Assembly (NCBI RefSeq): GCF_037996765.1
Contig: NZ_JBBNAD010000006.1
Coordinates: forward strand, 124,001 to 188,000
DNA length: 64,000 nucleotides
DNA from: Bdellovibrio sp. GT3
GTDB taxonomy: Bacteria; Bdellovibrionota; Bdellovibrionia; Bdellovibrionales; Bdellovibrionaceae
Direction of reading: 5' to 3'
How positions within the stretch are numbered: position 1 is the first letter of the stretch; every line of letters begins with the position of its first letter. The notes below the pieces were generated by a model. It made no database searches, had not been told where the DNA came from, and worked only from the letters and a program-made list of their open reading frames with translations. Positions 17,488 to 27,842 of this stretch are shown here, one piece after another. A program made the position numbers and the translations under genes.

Positions 17488-20400
17488 GAGTGCTCACCTT
17501 GTTTTGCAGTACCGTGACCGTGATCATGGCCACCAGTTGATTCTTTATCATTGTTACGGATTTTGGAAAGATAGCGAACAGATGGTTTAGCATGCCATTC
17601 TTCTAGCAACGCGTAACCACGCTCTTTCTCTTCAGCTTTCCAGATTTTTGCAACTTGTGATTCTGGATCATTCAAGTCACCAAACACGATACCGCCCGTT
17701 GGGCAGGATGTTTGACAAGCCGTTTTGATATCGCCGTCTTTTACCTGGCGTTTTTCATTACGAGCTTGAGTTTTACCGTCTTGGATTCTTTGTACGCAGA
17801 ACGTACATTTTTCCATCACCCCGCGCACACGAACACCCACAGATGGATTCAAAGCCATGTGCATTGGTTTTTCGATCAGCTTCGCATAGTTGAACCAGTT
17901 GAAACGACGTACTTTGTACGGGCAGTTATTCGCACAGTAACGAGTTCCCACGCAACGGTTGTAAACCATGTCATTCAGACCTTCATCTGAGTGAGCTGTC
18001 GCGATAACCGGACATACAGTCTCACAAGGAGCGTTGTCACAGTGTTGGCACATAACCGGTTGGAAGATCGCTTCTGCGTTTGCGATATCACCTTGGTAGT
18101 AACGGTCGATACGCAACCAGTGCATGATACGACCTTCAAGAACGTACTTCTTACCAACAACAGAGATGTTGTTTTCAGATTGGCACGCCACCACGCAAGC
18201 TGAACAGCCTGTGCAAGTGTGAAGATCTACAGCCATACCCCATTTGTGACCGGAGTATTGGTGACCAGACCAGATGTTCCAAGTGTTGTGTCTGTGGATG
18301 CCAGCGGATTTATCTTTATTGTAGTCCTTCAAAGACGCTTCAGCAGCGATTTGACGACCTTCCATAGAGAAGTTTCCGGAAGTACCCGCTAGATCATATT
18401 TTTTACCAAGCTTAGTGAATGTCGCTGATTGACCAGAGAAGATAACTTTCCCGGCTTTATCTACAGCGATGAACTCATTCATGTTTTTACCAACGCCGTT
18501 CGCCACTTTACCAGCGCGAGTGCGTCCGTAACCAACTGCTACAGCCATAACCTCGTCATGAAGACCTGGTTGGATGTAAGTTGGAAGATCAACAGACTTG
18601 TCACCCACTTTAAGAGTGATCATAGAACCGGTTTTCAAACCGTTCTTTTCAGCCATGCCGATAGAGATCATTACGTAGTTGTCCCAAGTCAGCTTCGTCA
18701 CTGGATCTGGTAGCTCTTGCAACCAACCTACGTTGGCAAGAGAGCCATCCATTATCGCCACTTTAGGGTAAAGAACAAGTTCCATACCTTCTTGAGCTTT
18801 AGCTGGCTTGATGGATGTGAACGCGTCCACTTTGAATGAACGAGCGCCAGATCCACGAACCACGTCACCGACATAACCTTTTTGAAGAGCTTCCAACCAG
18901 AAATCTTCAAAGCCTGCGCCTTTACCGTATTTCGGGTGGATGTCTGATTTCCAGTAAACTCTCAAGTAGTCATAGAACGTTTCGTAGTCGCGAAGACGTG
19001 CTGGACCTTGTTTCGCCATGAACGCCCAAGTCATCAAAGACAACTGGAACGAACGAGTGTCGTACATAGGACGAATTGCAGGTTGGCAGATGGAGATAAC
19101 ACCTTTACCAACTTCCAAATCATTCCAGGATTCCAACGCATGGTTGTCTGGAGTGATGTAATCTGCGAACACACCTGTTTCGTCAACGCGGTCACCAGTG
19201 TAGACAACCATTTTAACTTTTTTAACAGCTTCTGCGAAACCCATTGCTGTTGGCAAAGAGTAACCAGGGTTCACTTTGTGCATGATCAAAGTTTGAACTT
19301 TGCCGTCTTTCATATCCTGGATCAACTGAGCCATGTCAGCGTAAGACGCTGTCAAAGCAGAGTTGCCGGATTTGGAATCAACAGTTTTACCGTCATTTTC
19401 CAAAACGGAGTTCAACATGTTCACTGCAACTTGAAGCTCAACTGCTTTGTCAGTCAAAGTCGTGATACCACCGGCAACAACCAGTGACTCACCTTTGTTC
19501 GCCCAAAGATCAGATGCAACTTTTGCAAACATCGCAGCGTCGATACCCAATTTTTTTGCAGTGTCTGCAAATGGCGCCAACGCAGACTTCACATTGCCGT
19601 TACCAGCGTATGAAGAAAGACCTTTAACCACGATGATCTCGTGAAGAAGGCCCATAACAACGTCAAGTTGTTGTGAAGGCTTGATTTTGAAACGGATATC
19701 AGAGTTTGCACCCGTCAATGAGTAGTTGGAATCGAAAGAAACCATACGGCTCATGTTTTTAATGTCTTTACGACCTTGAGTGAACTGATGAGTGTAAGCC
19801 GTTGGATTGATCCAAGTACCCAAGAAGTCCGCTTCAACAGATACGATCATCTTAGCTTTGTCGAACCAGTACTGAGGCACAACATCGTCACCGTAAGAAG
19901 CTTTTTGACCATCACGGATTTCTTCGTGAGCAAAAGCATCCCAAACCACAGTCTTAGCTTTGAAGCCTTGAGCGAAGTCTGAAACTACAGCGCGAGTTGA
20001 AGGAGAAGCGATGGGGCCGGAAAGGATGGCCACGCCACCTTTTGCCAATTGCTCAACAACTTTTTTATCCAGCTCTTCCCATTTCACGTCGATGATTTGA
20101 GAGTTGGATTTCTTTTCATTGAAAAGATTGCGCTTAGGACCTTGTAGTCTTTCAGGATCATAAAGGGACATCAAAGTCGCTTGAGAACGAGCGCTCAAAC
20201 CACCTTGAGTGAATGGATGCGCAGGATTTGATTCAATGTGAATCGGACGACCTTCACGAGTTTTGATAAGCAAGCCCATCGCATCGTTACCGTCGAAGTA
20301 TGCAGAAGAATAGTAATTCGCCTGACCTAGAGTCACCTCTTCAGGCATTTTGTTGTATGGAACGATCTTTTGCACTGGACGGCGTACGCAAGACGCAGTC

Positions 20401-20630
20401 GCCATAGCCAAAGAAGCACCCATCAACTTCAAGAACTCACGACGAGCCCAACCGTCCTCACTGTCGCTTTCACGAAGTGGAGAGGATTTAAACTCAGTCT
20501 CTGCTTTCTCTTGAAACTCAGGACCACCGATTTTTTCTTCGATCGTTTCCCAGAATTTCGTGTCACGCACGATTTTCGGGCGCAACGCTTTTTTTGCTTC
20601 TAATTCATTATCATGATGCATTTCAGACAT
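17484..20630 (-). CDS. actB: alternative complex III subunit ActB (molybdopterin-fold/iron-sulfur protein)
   Basis: About 1048 residues from the ATG at 20630, preceded by GGAAGG. A twin-arginine-like signal [15 protein letters not shown] is near residue 54. The middle 600 residues match the molybdopterin oxidoreductase fold, which in this family has lost the cofactor. The C-terminal part carries ferredoxin-type cysteine clusters ([39 protein letters not shown] and CQTSCP), enough for several Fe-S clusters. A His/Gly tail ends the protein. It conducts electrons from ActC quinol oxidation to the haems of ActA and ActE. Confidence 0.93.
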
Positions 20631-20647
20631 AATACCTTCCGAAACCC

Positions 20648-21196
20648 TTAGTAGTGACAAGTTGAGCAGTTAATTGGAGCTTTGTTCTCTGGTTGGCGGT
20701 GACAGTTCACACACCAGCCCATGGAAAGGTCAGAGAATTGCTCCACACGTTTCATCGTTTCGATCGGACCGTGACATGTTTGACAGTTCACGCCCTTCGC
20801 GATGTGTGCGCTGTGATTAAAGTGTACGAAATCAGGAAGCATGTGAACGCGAACCCACTCAACCGAGCCGCCGCTGTCGTAAGCTTCACGAAGTTTTTGA
20901 ATTTCCGGTTTGTCTGTCGCTACTTGCAAGTGACAGTTCATGCACGTTGATAGTGCTGGAATATTCGAGTGTTTACTTCTTTCCACTTGATTGTGGCAGT
21001 ATTGACACTGAATCTTGTTCGTCCCCGCATGCAGCTGGTGATCAAACGCAATTGGCTGCTCTGGAGCATAGCCTTTGTTGTAACCCCAACCTGGTTGGAA
21101 TTTACAACCCGTGAGAAGTGTTGAAAAAATCATGAGCGCGCTCAAACAAGCTAACACGCCCGCCGTCGTACTTCTAAATACCCGATGCATAATCAT
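20648..21196 (-). CDS. actA: alternative complex III subunit ActA, pentahaem cytochrome c
   Basis: A 182-residue protein with five CxxCH haem sites (CQYCH, CMNCH, CQTCH, CVNCH, CSTCH), the exact number of ActA. A lipobox LLTGC follows the signal segment, so it may be lipid-anchored. It is the first gene of the operon. The third codon (21190) is also ATG and sits better behind AAAAGG than the first, so the protein may begin two residues later. Its haems need the ResB/CcsA-type maturation pair encoded directly upstream. Confidence 0.93.
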   Translation of the reverse strand: MIMHRVFRSTTAGVLACLSALMIFSTLLTGCKFQPGWGYNKGYAPEQPIAFDHQLHAGTNKIQCQYCHNQVERSKHSNIPALSTCMNCHLQVATDKPEIQKLREAYDSGGSVEWVRVHMLPDFVHFNHSAHIAKGVNCQTCHGPIETMKRVEQFSDLSMGWCVNCHRQPENKAPINCSTCHY

Positions 21197-21324
21197 CCTT
21201 TTGCTAAACTCCTATCCTCTTGTTGTAATTGAGGATTGAGGCCAACAACGCTGTCCTATATTTATTTTGCCCTTATTTAATGACTTAAAAGTCCAGTTGT
21301 CCATATTCTTTTTGCAAGCATATT

Positions 21325-21355
21325 GAAAAAGCGAGAGGCTTTGGGCCTCTCGCTT
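21325..21355 (-). terminator. terminator after the ccsA-like gene
   Basis: Stem AAGCGAGAGGC and complement with a 5-base loop; on the minus strand it ends in a T run. It separates the cytochrome maturation pair from the act operon, so actA must have its own promoter in 21197-21325. I could not assign one firmly. Confidence 0.85.
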
Positions 21356-21396
21356 AGTTTTTATGCAGATCAAATTTCCTACGAACTCTACTCTTC

Positions 21397-23055
21397 TTAG
21401 GAATTTTTTGCCGATTTCTTACTGCGGCCTTGGCGCAAAACCCACACGTACAGCGCAAATAACAAATGTGCAGCCACAAAAGCAGACACATATTCAACGC
21501 CGCCCGCGCCGAATCCGTAAGAATGAAGCCCCGCACCAAGAACGAAGTTCACACCGTACCAAGCCATGATAACTAAAGAGAAAGTGATAATCGCTGTCAC
21601 TACCATGCCGAAATTTTTGATCATCCCCGCATATCTTGCGTGTAGAACTGCCAAATAACCAAGAAGCGCAATCAACGCCCAAGTTTCCTTTGGATCCCAT
21701 CCCCAGAATCGGCCCCATGAATAGTCAGCCCAAATACCACCCAAGATAATTCCCGGCGCCAAAAATGCGACGCCGATTTGCATGGATCTGTAAATAGCTG
21801 TCACGACCGCGCGAATTTTCTCGTGGTTTTTTTCTTCGCCCTTAAGATAGTAAAACAGACCAAGGTCGCCCAATCCGAACGCCAAAAAGAATGCGGCGTA
21901 ACTGATAGTGATAGTCATCACGTGAATCGTCAGCCAATAATTGCTGCGTAGCACTGGTTCAAGCGGTTGCAAAGTAGGATCCAAAACTGCTGGCGCGAAG
22001 TCAGCAATCACCAATCCAAAAGCAGCAACCAACGTTCCCGCAAATAAAACAATGCGGAACTTATAGATCAGCTCAAGGATCGCAGCGAAAAACACGGTTC
22101 CCCATGCTACCCACACCACCGTCTCATACATATTTGAAACAGGAGCTCTCTCCATAATATACATGCGAATCGCAAAACCATATGTATTCAGGATGAAACC
22201 AATCGCCAGGAACACCCAGGCCGCTTTCATCAAAGACTCTTTAGAAAGAGCCCACACCAAAAGAATGGCAATTGCCGCAAGGATATAGAACACATAAGCC
22301 CAGCGGAACGGATGGAAACTGTTGTAGTGAACTTCCGCGTGAATTCGTGCGCTGTGATCATAAAGCGCAGGATTCTCCGCACGCGCTGCTGTTTCAAACG
22401 CGATGATCGATTCATCAAGCTTCGTTGCCGCTGCATCGATGTCTGCCTGGTTTGCACCACTTGCCACACCACCGATATAACTCACAAACGCCGTCGTGAT
22501 GCCCATAAATTTTTGTTGAAACGCCTCTGGCAAATCGGCCACAGCAATCCAGTTATCCCCCTCTTTCGGAGGAAGAACTTTCAACATACGTCCTGCTGCC
22601 ACTTCTTGAAAAACGAAGTACTGATTTTCCAGACGTTGCAAGGCCTGGAAGTACGGATTCAATTTTTCTTTGGCATCACGCTTTGCCTGAAGCTCCTGAC
22701 GAAGCAAAGCAAAACGATCGCTGCCGAACAGCTCCTGGCCATTAAAGTATCTTTGATCCTTTGGAAGCTTCATCGCCTCCAAAACCTGGTGATTGCGAAC
22801 TTCAAAGATCTTTTTGTCAGCCCATGCTTGAGGCGACAACATCCACGTCAGGATAATTTCTGTGGCTTTACGTCCCTCGTAGGAACTTTTCCCGTAGACA
22901 ATCTCCAACATTTCCTTGGCAAAACTGTCGTAAGGCTTCAGTCGCCCGCCATCCTGAACCGGCAAATACTTCAGTTGGTCCCCGGGTTTCGCATAAGCAA
23001 CCACACCAGAAAGGGACACTAAAACCGCTGTCAAAAAGAGTAAAAACTTTTTCAT
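21397..23055 (-). CDS. system II cytochrome c maturation, CcsA/CcsB (ResC)-type haem handling protein
   Basis: A 552-residue protein. It has an N-terminal signal-like helix, a periplasmic region of about 220 residues starting PVQDGGRLKPYDSFAKEML, then about 8 membrane helices. The WWD-type haem motif WGRFWGWDPKETWALIALLGY is near residue 445, and conserved His residues flank it (NYWLTIHVMT, LHARYAG). It moves haem across the membrane for attachment to CxxCH sites. It starts one base after the ResB-type gene ends. It carries the same extra N-terminal region seen in CcsB of some Bacteroidetes (recalled, not searched). Confidence 0.9.
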   Translation of the reverse strand: MKKFLLFLTAVLVSLSGVVAYAKPGDQLKYLPVQDGGRLKPYDSFAKEMLEIVYGKSSYEGRKATEIILTWMLSPQAWADKKIFEVRNHQVLEAMKLPKDQRYFNGQELFGSDRFALLRQELQAKRDAKEKLNPYFQALQRLENQYFVFQEVAAGRMLKVLPPKEGDNWIAVADLPEAFQQKFMGITTAFVSYIGGVASGANQADIDAAATKLDESIIAFETAARAENPALYDHSARIHAEVHYNSFHPFRWAYVFYILAAIAILLVWALSKESLMKAAWVFLAIGFILNTYGFAIRMYIMERAPVSNMYETVVWVAWGTVFFAAILELIYKFRIVLFAGTLVAAFGLVIADFAPAVLDPTLQPLEPVLRSNYWLTIHVMTITISYAAFFLAFGLGDLGLFYYLKGEEKNHEKIRAVVTAIYRSMQIGVAFLAPGIILGGIWADYSWGRFWGWDPKETWALIALLGYLAVLHARYAGMIKNFGMVVTAIITFSLVIMAWYGVNFVLGAGLHSYGFGAGGVEYVSAFVAAHLLFALYVWVLRQGRSKKSAKNS

Positions 23056-24465
23056 CTAATTTTTCCCGCCGTCTTTTTTCTTAGCTATCTTGAAATCCAA
23101 ATGTTTAAACCACATCAAAAGAACGATACCCAGACTTAAAATCAGGGAACCCAGATACTTCCACGATCTGCCCGGATCTGCATTCACCGAAAAGATGGAC
23201 GCCACAGGATGACCATTCTCCTCCTGGAAAGAGGCCTGGTAAATCGTCAGTCCTTTGTATTTTAGGGGCTCATTCATGGAGATCTCAATCTCTCCCAAAT
23301 CCGGAACTTCAACCACACTCTTGTAAGCCGCAGCTCGCATCGTGCCCTGATAACGATCCACCACAAATGACTTCAGTTGAATTGGAAAACCGATATCGAT
23401 ACGACGGTTGCCGTAAGTCAGAAGATAAACCGCATTATCTGTGAATAATTTCACCATATCGTTCAACAACACCCAATGAGGCTTGTCCTGGAAAATAATT
23501 TTCACAGCGGATGTTGTCATCGGTGTAGGACGATCCATATCCTGCAGTTCCCAATCTTCCAAAGCCGATGGCAGGTATCTTAGAACACGGAAATCCAAGG
23601 CCATCTTAAATCCTGGGTCAAAAACTTCACCCTCTTTGATGAATCCGGATTTGCCGACTTTTTCAGAATCTTTGTAAAAGACAGCGTAGCGCAAGCCGCC
23701 TTTTTCTTTCACAGGCTCCAGGTAAATTTCATTGCGCATTTGCCCCTTTGCAGGGATCGGCCCCAGATGAACCTGAGCCGGACCGAAATCATGCGTTTGC
23801 AAAGTGCCAGCTTTTTTCTGAACCAGCCACTCGATCACATTGACGTTGGGATTTTGCACCTGGAAACGCAAACCGGAGCCTGCTTTGCCACTTTCATCAG
23901 CGATGACTTTACGAGAAGGCAGAACGTACTTTTTATACTCGACGATTTTGATATCGCCGGCATACACCGGGATCACCGTCGGCTTTTTTTCCGTTGGAGG
24001 TTTGACGAAGAAGTCCACTTCCTGCTCAAGGGTTTTCGTGTAACGATCCCCATCGAAAGAGCTGTAAACCACCAGATCGGTTTCAGATGTCTGCACCAGA
24101 TTGTTTTTTTGACTGATATCGATTCGCATCGAGCCATCCAAGCCATACTTCATGGTCAAAAGACCACCGAACAACAAAATGATAATTCCGATGTGAGCCA
24201 ACACGAAAGCCACGTGACGTTTTTTCCATGGCAGACGATCCACCATCACCGCAATCAAGTTGATCACTAGCATGCCCATGACAGTGTACATATACCAAGT
24301 ATCGTAAACGAGCTTTTTGGCAGCGTAAGCATCGTACTTGGCTTCGACAATAGTCCCCACAGCTGTGATGACGGCAATTGAAATGATAATGAAAACCGCG
24401 AGCTTCAAACTTGCCAGCGGTCTATTCAGGCGCTTAATAACGGACTTCAAAGAAACATTTACCAT
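23056..24465 (-). CDS. resB: system II cytochrome c maturation, ResB/Ccs1-type protein
   Basis: A 469-residue protein. Helix 1 is in LASLKLAVFIIISIAVITAVGTIVEAKYDAYAA, the classic ResB opening. Helix 2 is near residue 57 and helix 3 near 85-105 (HIGIIILLFGG). A large periplasmic domain (105-435) follows, then the last helix about 437-457. It pairs with the CcsA-type protein to form the cytochrome c synthase that serves ActA and ActE. It heads a two-gene unit, 60 bases after the amidohydrolase gene. Confidence 0.88.
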   Translation of the reverse strand: MVNVSLKSVIKRLNRPLASLKLAVFIIISIAVITAVGTIVEAKYDAYAAKKLVYDTWYMYTVMGMLVINLIAVMVDRLPWKKRHVAFVLAHIGIIILLFGGLLTMKYGLDGSMRIDISQKNNLVQTSETDLVVYSSFDGDRYTKTLEQEVDFFVKPPTEKKPTVIPVYAGDIKIVEYKKYVLPSRKVIADESGKAGSGLRFQVQNPNVNVIEWLVQKKAGTLQTHDFGPAQVHLGPIPAKGQMRNEIYLEPVKEKGGLRYAVFYKDSEKVGKSGFIKEGEVFDPGFKMALDFRVLRYLPSALEDWELQDMDRPTPMTTSAVKIIFQDKPHWVLLNDMVKLFTDNAVYLLTYGNRRIDIGFPIQLKSFVVDRYQGTMRAAAYKSVVEVPDLGEIEISMNEPLKYKGLTIYQASFQEENGHPVASIFSVNADPGRSWKYLGSLILSLGIVLLMWFKHLDFKIAKKKDGGKN

Positions 24466-24525
24466 AGAGCGGATATCTTTAGATGAAACCCTGCCCTGTG
24501 ACTATGCTTTTCGGCCTTCGACACT

Positions 24526-25335
24526 CTACGTTAGGTGCTGCAAATTGTTGCGGATATAGCTGAGTGCAAAGCTGATTTTCTCCTGCACTTTTTTAGCTTC
24601 TTCAGGCTTCAGCTTCTTGGTCTTCTCATCCATGTAAAGTTCGCGATTCATTTCGACCTGCAAAGTATGCATTTCTCGCGTTGGATTGCCGTATTGCTCT
24701 GTGACGCGACCGCCAAAATACGGCCAGTTGTATCCAACTTTGAATCCTGCGGTCACATAGGCTGCGATCACCAGATCCTTGAATCTTGGATCACAGCTTT
24801 TCCCTTTGCTGTCGCTCACGACGATATCAGCGCGACGCTCTCCTGGATCACGGTGCTCACTGGTGCCGACTGAAGGCATGCTGTGCGCATCAATGTGATA
24901 AGTTTTAGTGTAACCTTTTGCGTGAAGTTTCGCGTAAAGGTCGCGGATATTACTATGGAAAGGCTCATACACCAAATTCACCAGCTCATCGTGTGATTGC
25001 TGACTCATTGGCTCTTTCATCAACTGATGTTTGTAGGTTGTGATGACCCAGTGAAAACCACGGTTGTGCATTCCTGCAGGATTTCCGTTACCGATCACAG
25101 AGCTCGCATCCACGTCCTCGGGAACACGATTCATATCAGCCGCATAACGATGCCACTCGGTTTTAACATAGGGAATCTGCAGTTTGTGCAGAGTGGGCTC
25201 ATACAAAAAGTCAACGTAACGATCCACATCGCACATAACGATTTCTTCTGGCAGCGTATTCAACCAGGGAGTCTGTGGAGGGATTTTCTCTCCAGAATGC
25301 GGAATTGTTACCATCAACGGTGCTGTGATTTCCAT
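24526..25335 (-). CDS. N-formylglutamate amidohydrolase family protein
   Basis: About 269 residues from the ATG at 25335, which follows AGAGG (a longer frame to 25374 is unlikely). The family pattern is clear: TIPHSGEKIPP at the start, CDVDRYVDFLYEP, the core YHIDAHSMPSVG with likely metal ligands, and the late EMNRELYMDE. These enzymes hydrolyse N-formylglutamate (histidine breakdown) or related N-acyl amino acids. No hut genes are nearby, so the substrate is open. It is divergent from the adenosyltransferase gene across about 60 bases. Confidence 0.85.
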   Translation of the reverse strand: MEITAPLMVTIPHSGEKIPPQTPWLNTLPEEIVMCDVDRYVDFLYEPTLHKLQIPYVKTEWHRYAADMNRVPEDVDASSVIGNGNPAGMHNRGFHWVITTYKHQLMKEPMSQQSHDELVNLVYEPFHSNIRDLYAKLHAKGYTKTYHIDAHSMPSVGTSEHRDPGERRADIVVSDSKGKSCDPRFKDLVIAAYVTAGFKVGYNWPYFGGRVTEQYGNPTREMHTLQVEMNRELYMDEKTKKLKPEEAKKVQEKISFALSYIRNNLQHLT

Positions 25336-25397
25336 AGGAACCTCTCTTGACCCCTTAACAGTAAAACGCGACACTTAAATTGAAAAGGGCAAAAGTT

Positions 25398-25973
25398 ATG
25401 ACGACACCTCCCAAAGCTAAGATCTATACACGTACTGGCGACAAGGGCACGACCCGTTTGGTGGATGGCTCCTGCGTCGAAAAGTTCAATCCCCGCGTCG
25501 AGGCTTATGGCACCGTGGATGAGTTGAACAGTTATTTGGGCGTCTGTCGGTCCTCATTGCGCGATTATCCGATCCTGCTTTCTTTGGATGACATCCTTGA
25601 AAAGATTCAAAATGAACTTTTCAATATCGGAAGCCTGCTTGCCACCGAAAAAGACGAAGTCTTCAAAATGTTGCCACCCATCACCGCAGAACAAATTCGC
25701 GTGGTGGAGCTAAAAATTGATGAATTGACAGCGGACCTGCCGGAATTGCGCAATTTTATTTTGCCTGCCGGCCACATCGTCGCCTCCCACTTGCATGTGG
25801 CGCGCACCTGCTGCCGCCGTAGTGAACGTCGCTCTGCTGAAATTGCAGTGCGCGATGAACGCTACGCCATGGCTTTGCAATACCTGAATCGCCTGAGTGA
25901 TTTTTTATTTGTCGCTGCTCGCTGGGCCAACATGAAAATGGGACAGACCGAAGTCCTTTGGAAACAAACTTAA
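25398..25973 (+). CDS. ATP:cob(I)alamin adenosyltransferase, PduO type
   Basis: About 191 residues from the ATG at 25398 (a TTG at 25380 is in frame but weaker). The ATP-binding N-terminus YTRTGDKGTTRLVDG and the signature FILPAGHIVASHLHVARTCCRRSER are diagnostic. It makes adenosylcobalamin from cob(I)alamin and ATP and works as a cytoplasmic trimer. No B12 synthesis or B12-dependent mutase gene is in the window, which suggests use of scavenged cobalamin (inference). It ends 10 bases before the next gene. Confidence 0.92.
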   Translation: MTTPPKAKIYTRTGDKGTTRLVDGSCVEKFNPRVEAYGTVDELNSYLGVCRSSLRDYPILLSLDDILEKIQNELFNIGSLLATEKDEVFKMLPPITAEQIRVVELKIDELTADLPELRNFILPAGHIVASHLHVARTCCRRSERRSAEIAVRDERYAMALQYLNRLSDFLFVAARWANMKMGQTEVLWKQT

Positions 25974-25983
25974 AGGTCCATGA

Positions 25984-27111
25984 ATGAAACTTGAGATTGC
26001 ATCACCTGAAGACTCCGCGGCCCTGGTTGAATTTTACAAAAGCTTCCCCTTGGACGGTCCTTTGCAGATCAAAATCGATCGCAATAAGGATTTTTTCGAG
26101 CCCTATGAAATCCATGGCGAAAAAGCCCTGACATACATCCTTAAAGACGAGGAAAAACTGGAAGGCATGGCAAGTTTTGTCGTGCGCGACGTTTTACTGA
26201 ACAACAAAGTCCAAACCGTGGCCTTCGGTCGCGATCTGCGTATTGCCCAAAATCGTAAAGCCATTTTGGAATGGGGTCAGCACTTTTTGCCGGTCATGAA
26301 TGAAGTCTCCTCTGTGCTTGATGCAAAATATTTCTTCACGGTGATGAGTTTGAACGAAGCCAAATCAATGAACGCCTTCGTTCGCCAACGCAACACCAAG
26401 CGCTCCCTGCCCCGCTATTATCTGTTCCGTCGACTGAATATGATTTCCCTGCACGGTCGCTTTCCGTGGGCGAAAAACCCACTTCCGCATCTGCGCATGC
26501 GCCATGGGAACGCTTCGAATGTCGATGCTTTGATTTACTATATTTCGCAAAAGTCCCGCTCTAAAGATTTGGCCACTGTTTGGGATGCACAAAGCTTCCA
26601 CGATAAATTGGATCGCTGGCAGGGTTTGAAACTGGAAGACTTTATTATTGCGATTGATAAAAACGACAACATCGTCGGTTGCTGTGCGCCTTGGTCTGCA
26701 GAGGGCATGCAGGACTTCATCCCGATGACTTACAATTTGAAGGCCCATAATTTTAGGCAGTTCTTAAAGTTTGGCAAGATGCTGGGTTGGACCCGCACGA
26801 TGACCAAGCCTTTTTCGCGACTGAAAATTGAAGCGAGTTTGAATTTTAAATATTTAAATTTCCTGCACGCAGATAACGGCGATATTTTTGAAGCCTTGCT
26901 ATGGAAGGCCTTTGACGATGCCCGCGAAAATGAATTCCTGGTTTATAATCAAATGCGCTCGGAGTTTATCTATCGCAGGCCTATGGATTGGGTGTCGGCG
27001 AAGCTGCCGTTTGGGGTTTATCTGATGTTGCCGCCAGATCAGGAACCACCGTCGTTTCTGCATCCTTCCAACGAGCGCCCAATTGAAATGGAGCCGTTCT
27101 TTACTTTCTAA
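25984..27111 (+). CDS. uncharacterised GNAT-like protein
   Basis: A 375-residue cytoplasmic protein. The first 130 residues have a GNAT-like layout, with a strand-rich EGMASFVVRDVLLNNKVQTVAFGRDLRIA segment, then MSLNEAKSMNAFVR. A second similar half follows (EDFIIAIDKNDNIVGCCAPWS). It may therefore be a two-domain acyltransferase-like fold. No clear acetyl-CoA loop (R/Q-x-x-G-x-G/A) is visible, so activity is uncertain. It is probably co-transcribed with the adenosyltransferase. Its stop codon runs directly into a repeat element. Confidence 0.65.
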   Translation: MKLEIASPEDSAALVEFYKSFPLDGPLQIKIDRNKDFFEPYEIHGEKALTYILKDEEKLEGMASFVVRDVLLNNKVQTVAFGRDLRIAQNRKAILEWGQHFLPVMNEVSSVLDAKYFFTVMSLNEAKSMNAFVRQRNTKRSLPRYYLFRRLNMISLHGRFPWAKNPLPHLRMRHGNASNVDALIYYISQKSRSKDLATVWDAQSFHDKLDRWQGLKLEDFIIAIDKNDNIVGCCAPWSAEGMQDFIPMTYNLKAHNFRQFLKFGKMLGWTRTMTKPFSRLKIEASLNFKYLNFLHADNGDIFEALLWKAFDDARENEFLVYNQMRSEFIYRRPMDWVSAKLPFGVYLMLPPDQEPPSFLHPSNERPIEMEPFFTF

Positions 27112-27162
27112 AGGTACGGCCTTACTTTTTGGATTTTAACGCGACTCTTCTTGGTAGCGCGG
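27110..27162 (+). repeat. GNAT-flanking element, copy A
   Basis: It begins AAAGGTACGGCCTTACTTT (27110-27128) and ends CTCTTCTTGGTAGCGCGG (27145-27162). It shares both blocks, in the same order and orientation, with copy B at 28497-28558. It starts on the last base of the preceding stop codon. The first block is a partial inverted repeat. Confidence 0.75.
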
Positions 27163-27184
27163 TAACTAAATCACACCCGACACA

Positions 27185-27736
27185 TTACAGCGTCTTGATC
27201 ATTATTATTTCATCGCAGAACGTACCATCGGGCTGCCTGTACGCCCGCGGCCTGCGCCCGCACTCTTGAAAACCGACTTTTTTATATAGCTGATAGGCTG
27301 AGTGATTTTCACTAAAAAGACTCAACTCCATTTGCGTGAGTCCTTCAATTTTTCGAACTTCTGATAGCAACTTTTGAAAAATCAAATACCCCAAACCCTC
27401 ACCACGCATATCGGAATGAAGAGAAATACCCAAAGAACCCCGGTGTTTGGTTTTCGCACTTTTGCCGCCATTAAAATTTAGTATCCCGATAGTCTTGTTT
27501 TCATATTCTGCAATAATGACCAGACCTCGAAGGTCATCGTTGTGCTTTTGTATCCAGGCTTGCTCTTCTTCGACAGTTTTCTTTTTAAAGTCCTCGACTG
27601 AGCCAATAATATGCGGAGACGTTGCGGCGATTTCGACCATCGCTTGAATCATTCCCAGAGCGTCCTCTGAATTGGGGGACCTTAGCAGAACTTGTTTTTG
27701 TTTTTTTGTACTGACGACTTCTGAGGAAATTCGCAT
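27185..27736 (-). CDS. GNAT family N-acetyltransferase
   Basis: About 183 residues from the ATG at 27736, which follows AAAGGAG. The acetyl-CoA-binding motif A is MRGEGLGYLIFQKLL near residue 125, and the C-terminal NHSAYQLYKKVGFQECGRRPRAYRQPDG matches the RimJ/RimL-type GNAT group. It is clearly a paralogue of the next gene (similar length, with matching WIQKH/WIKRY, RGSLGIS/RGHLGMS, LYKKVGF and ECGR segments). The substrate is unknown. The pair is bounded by related repeat elements. Confidence 0.88.
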   Translation of the reverse strand: MRISSEVVSTKKQKQVLLRSPNSEDALGMIQAMVEIAATSPHIIGSVEDFKKKTVEEEQAWIQKHNDDLRGLVIIAEYENKTIGILNFNGGKSAKTKHRGSLGISLHSDMRGEGLGYLIFQKLLSEVRKIEGLTQMELSLFSENHSAYQLYKKVGFQECGRRPRAYRQPDGTFCDEIIMIKTL

Positions 27737-27842
27737 GGTGACTCCTTTGGATATCGTCACACTGGATAAGGAGCTCTGTCAAACTTCAGGTGTTGGCCTT
27801 CCCGCGCACTGACTCAATATTTCGGTATAGCGCGAACGCGCA

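Noticed and set aside
22312-23022. 236-codon + strand frame opposite the ccsA-like gene
   Set aside because: Antisense to a well-supported gene. Rich in Cys/Arg/His as expected for a shadow.
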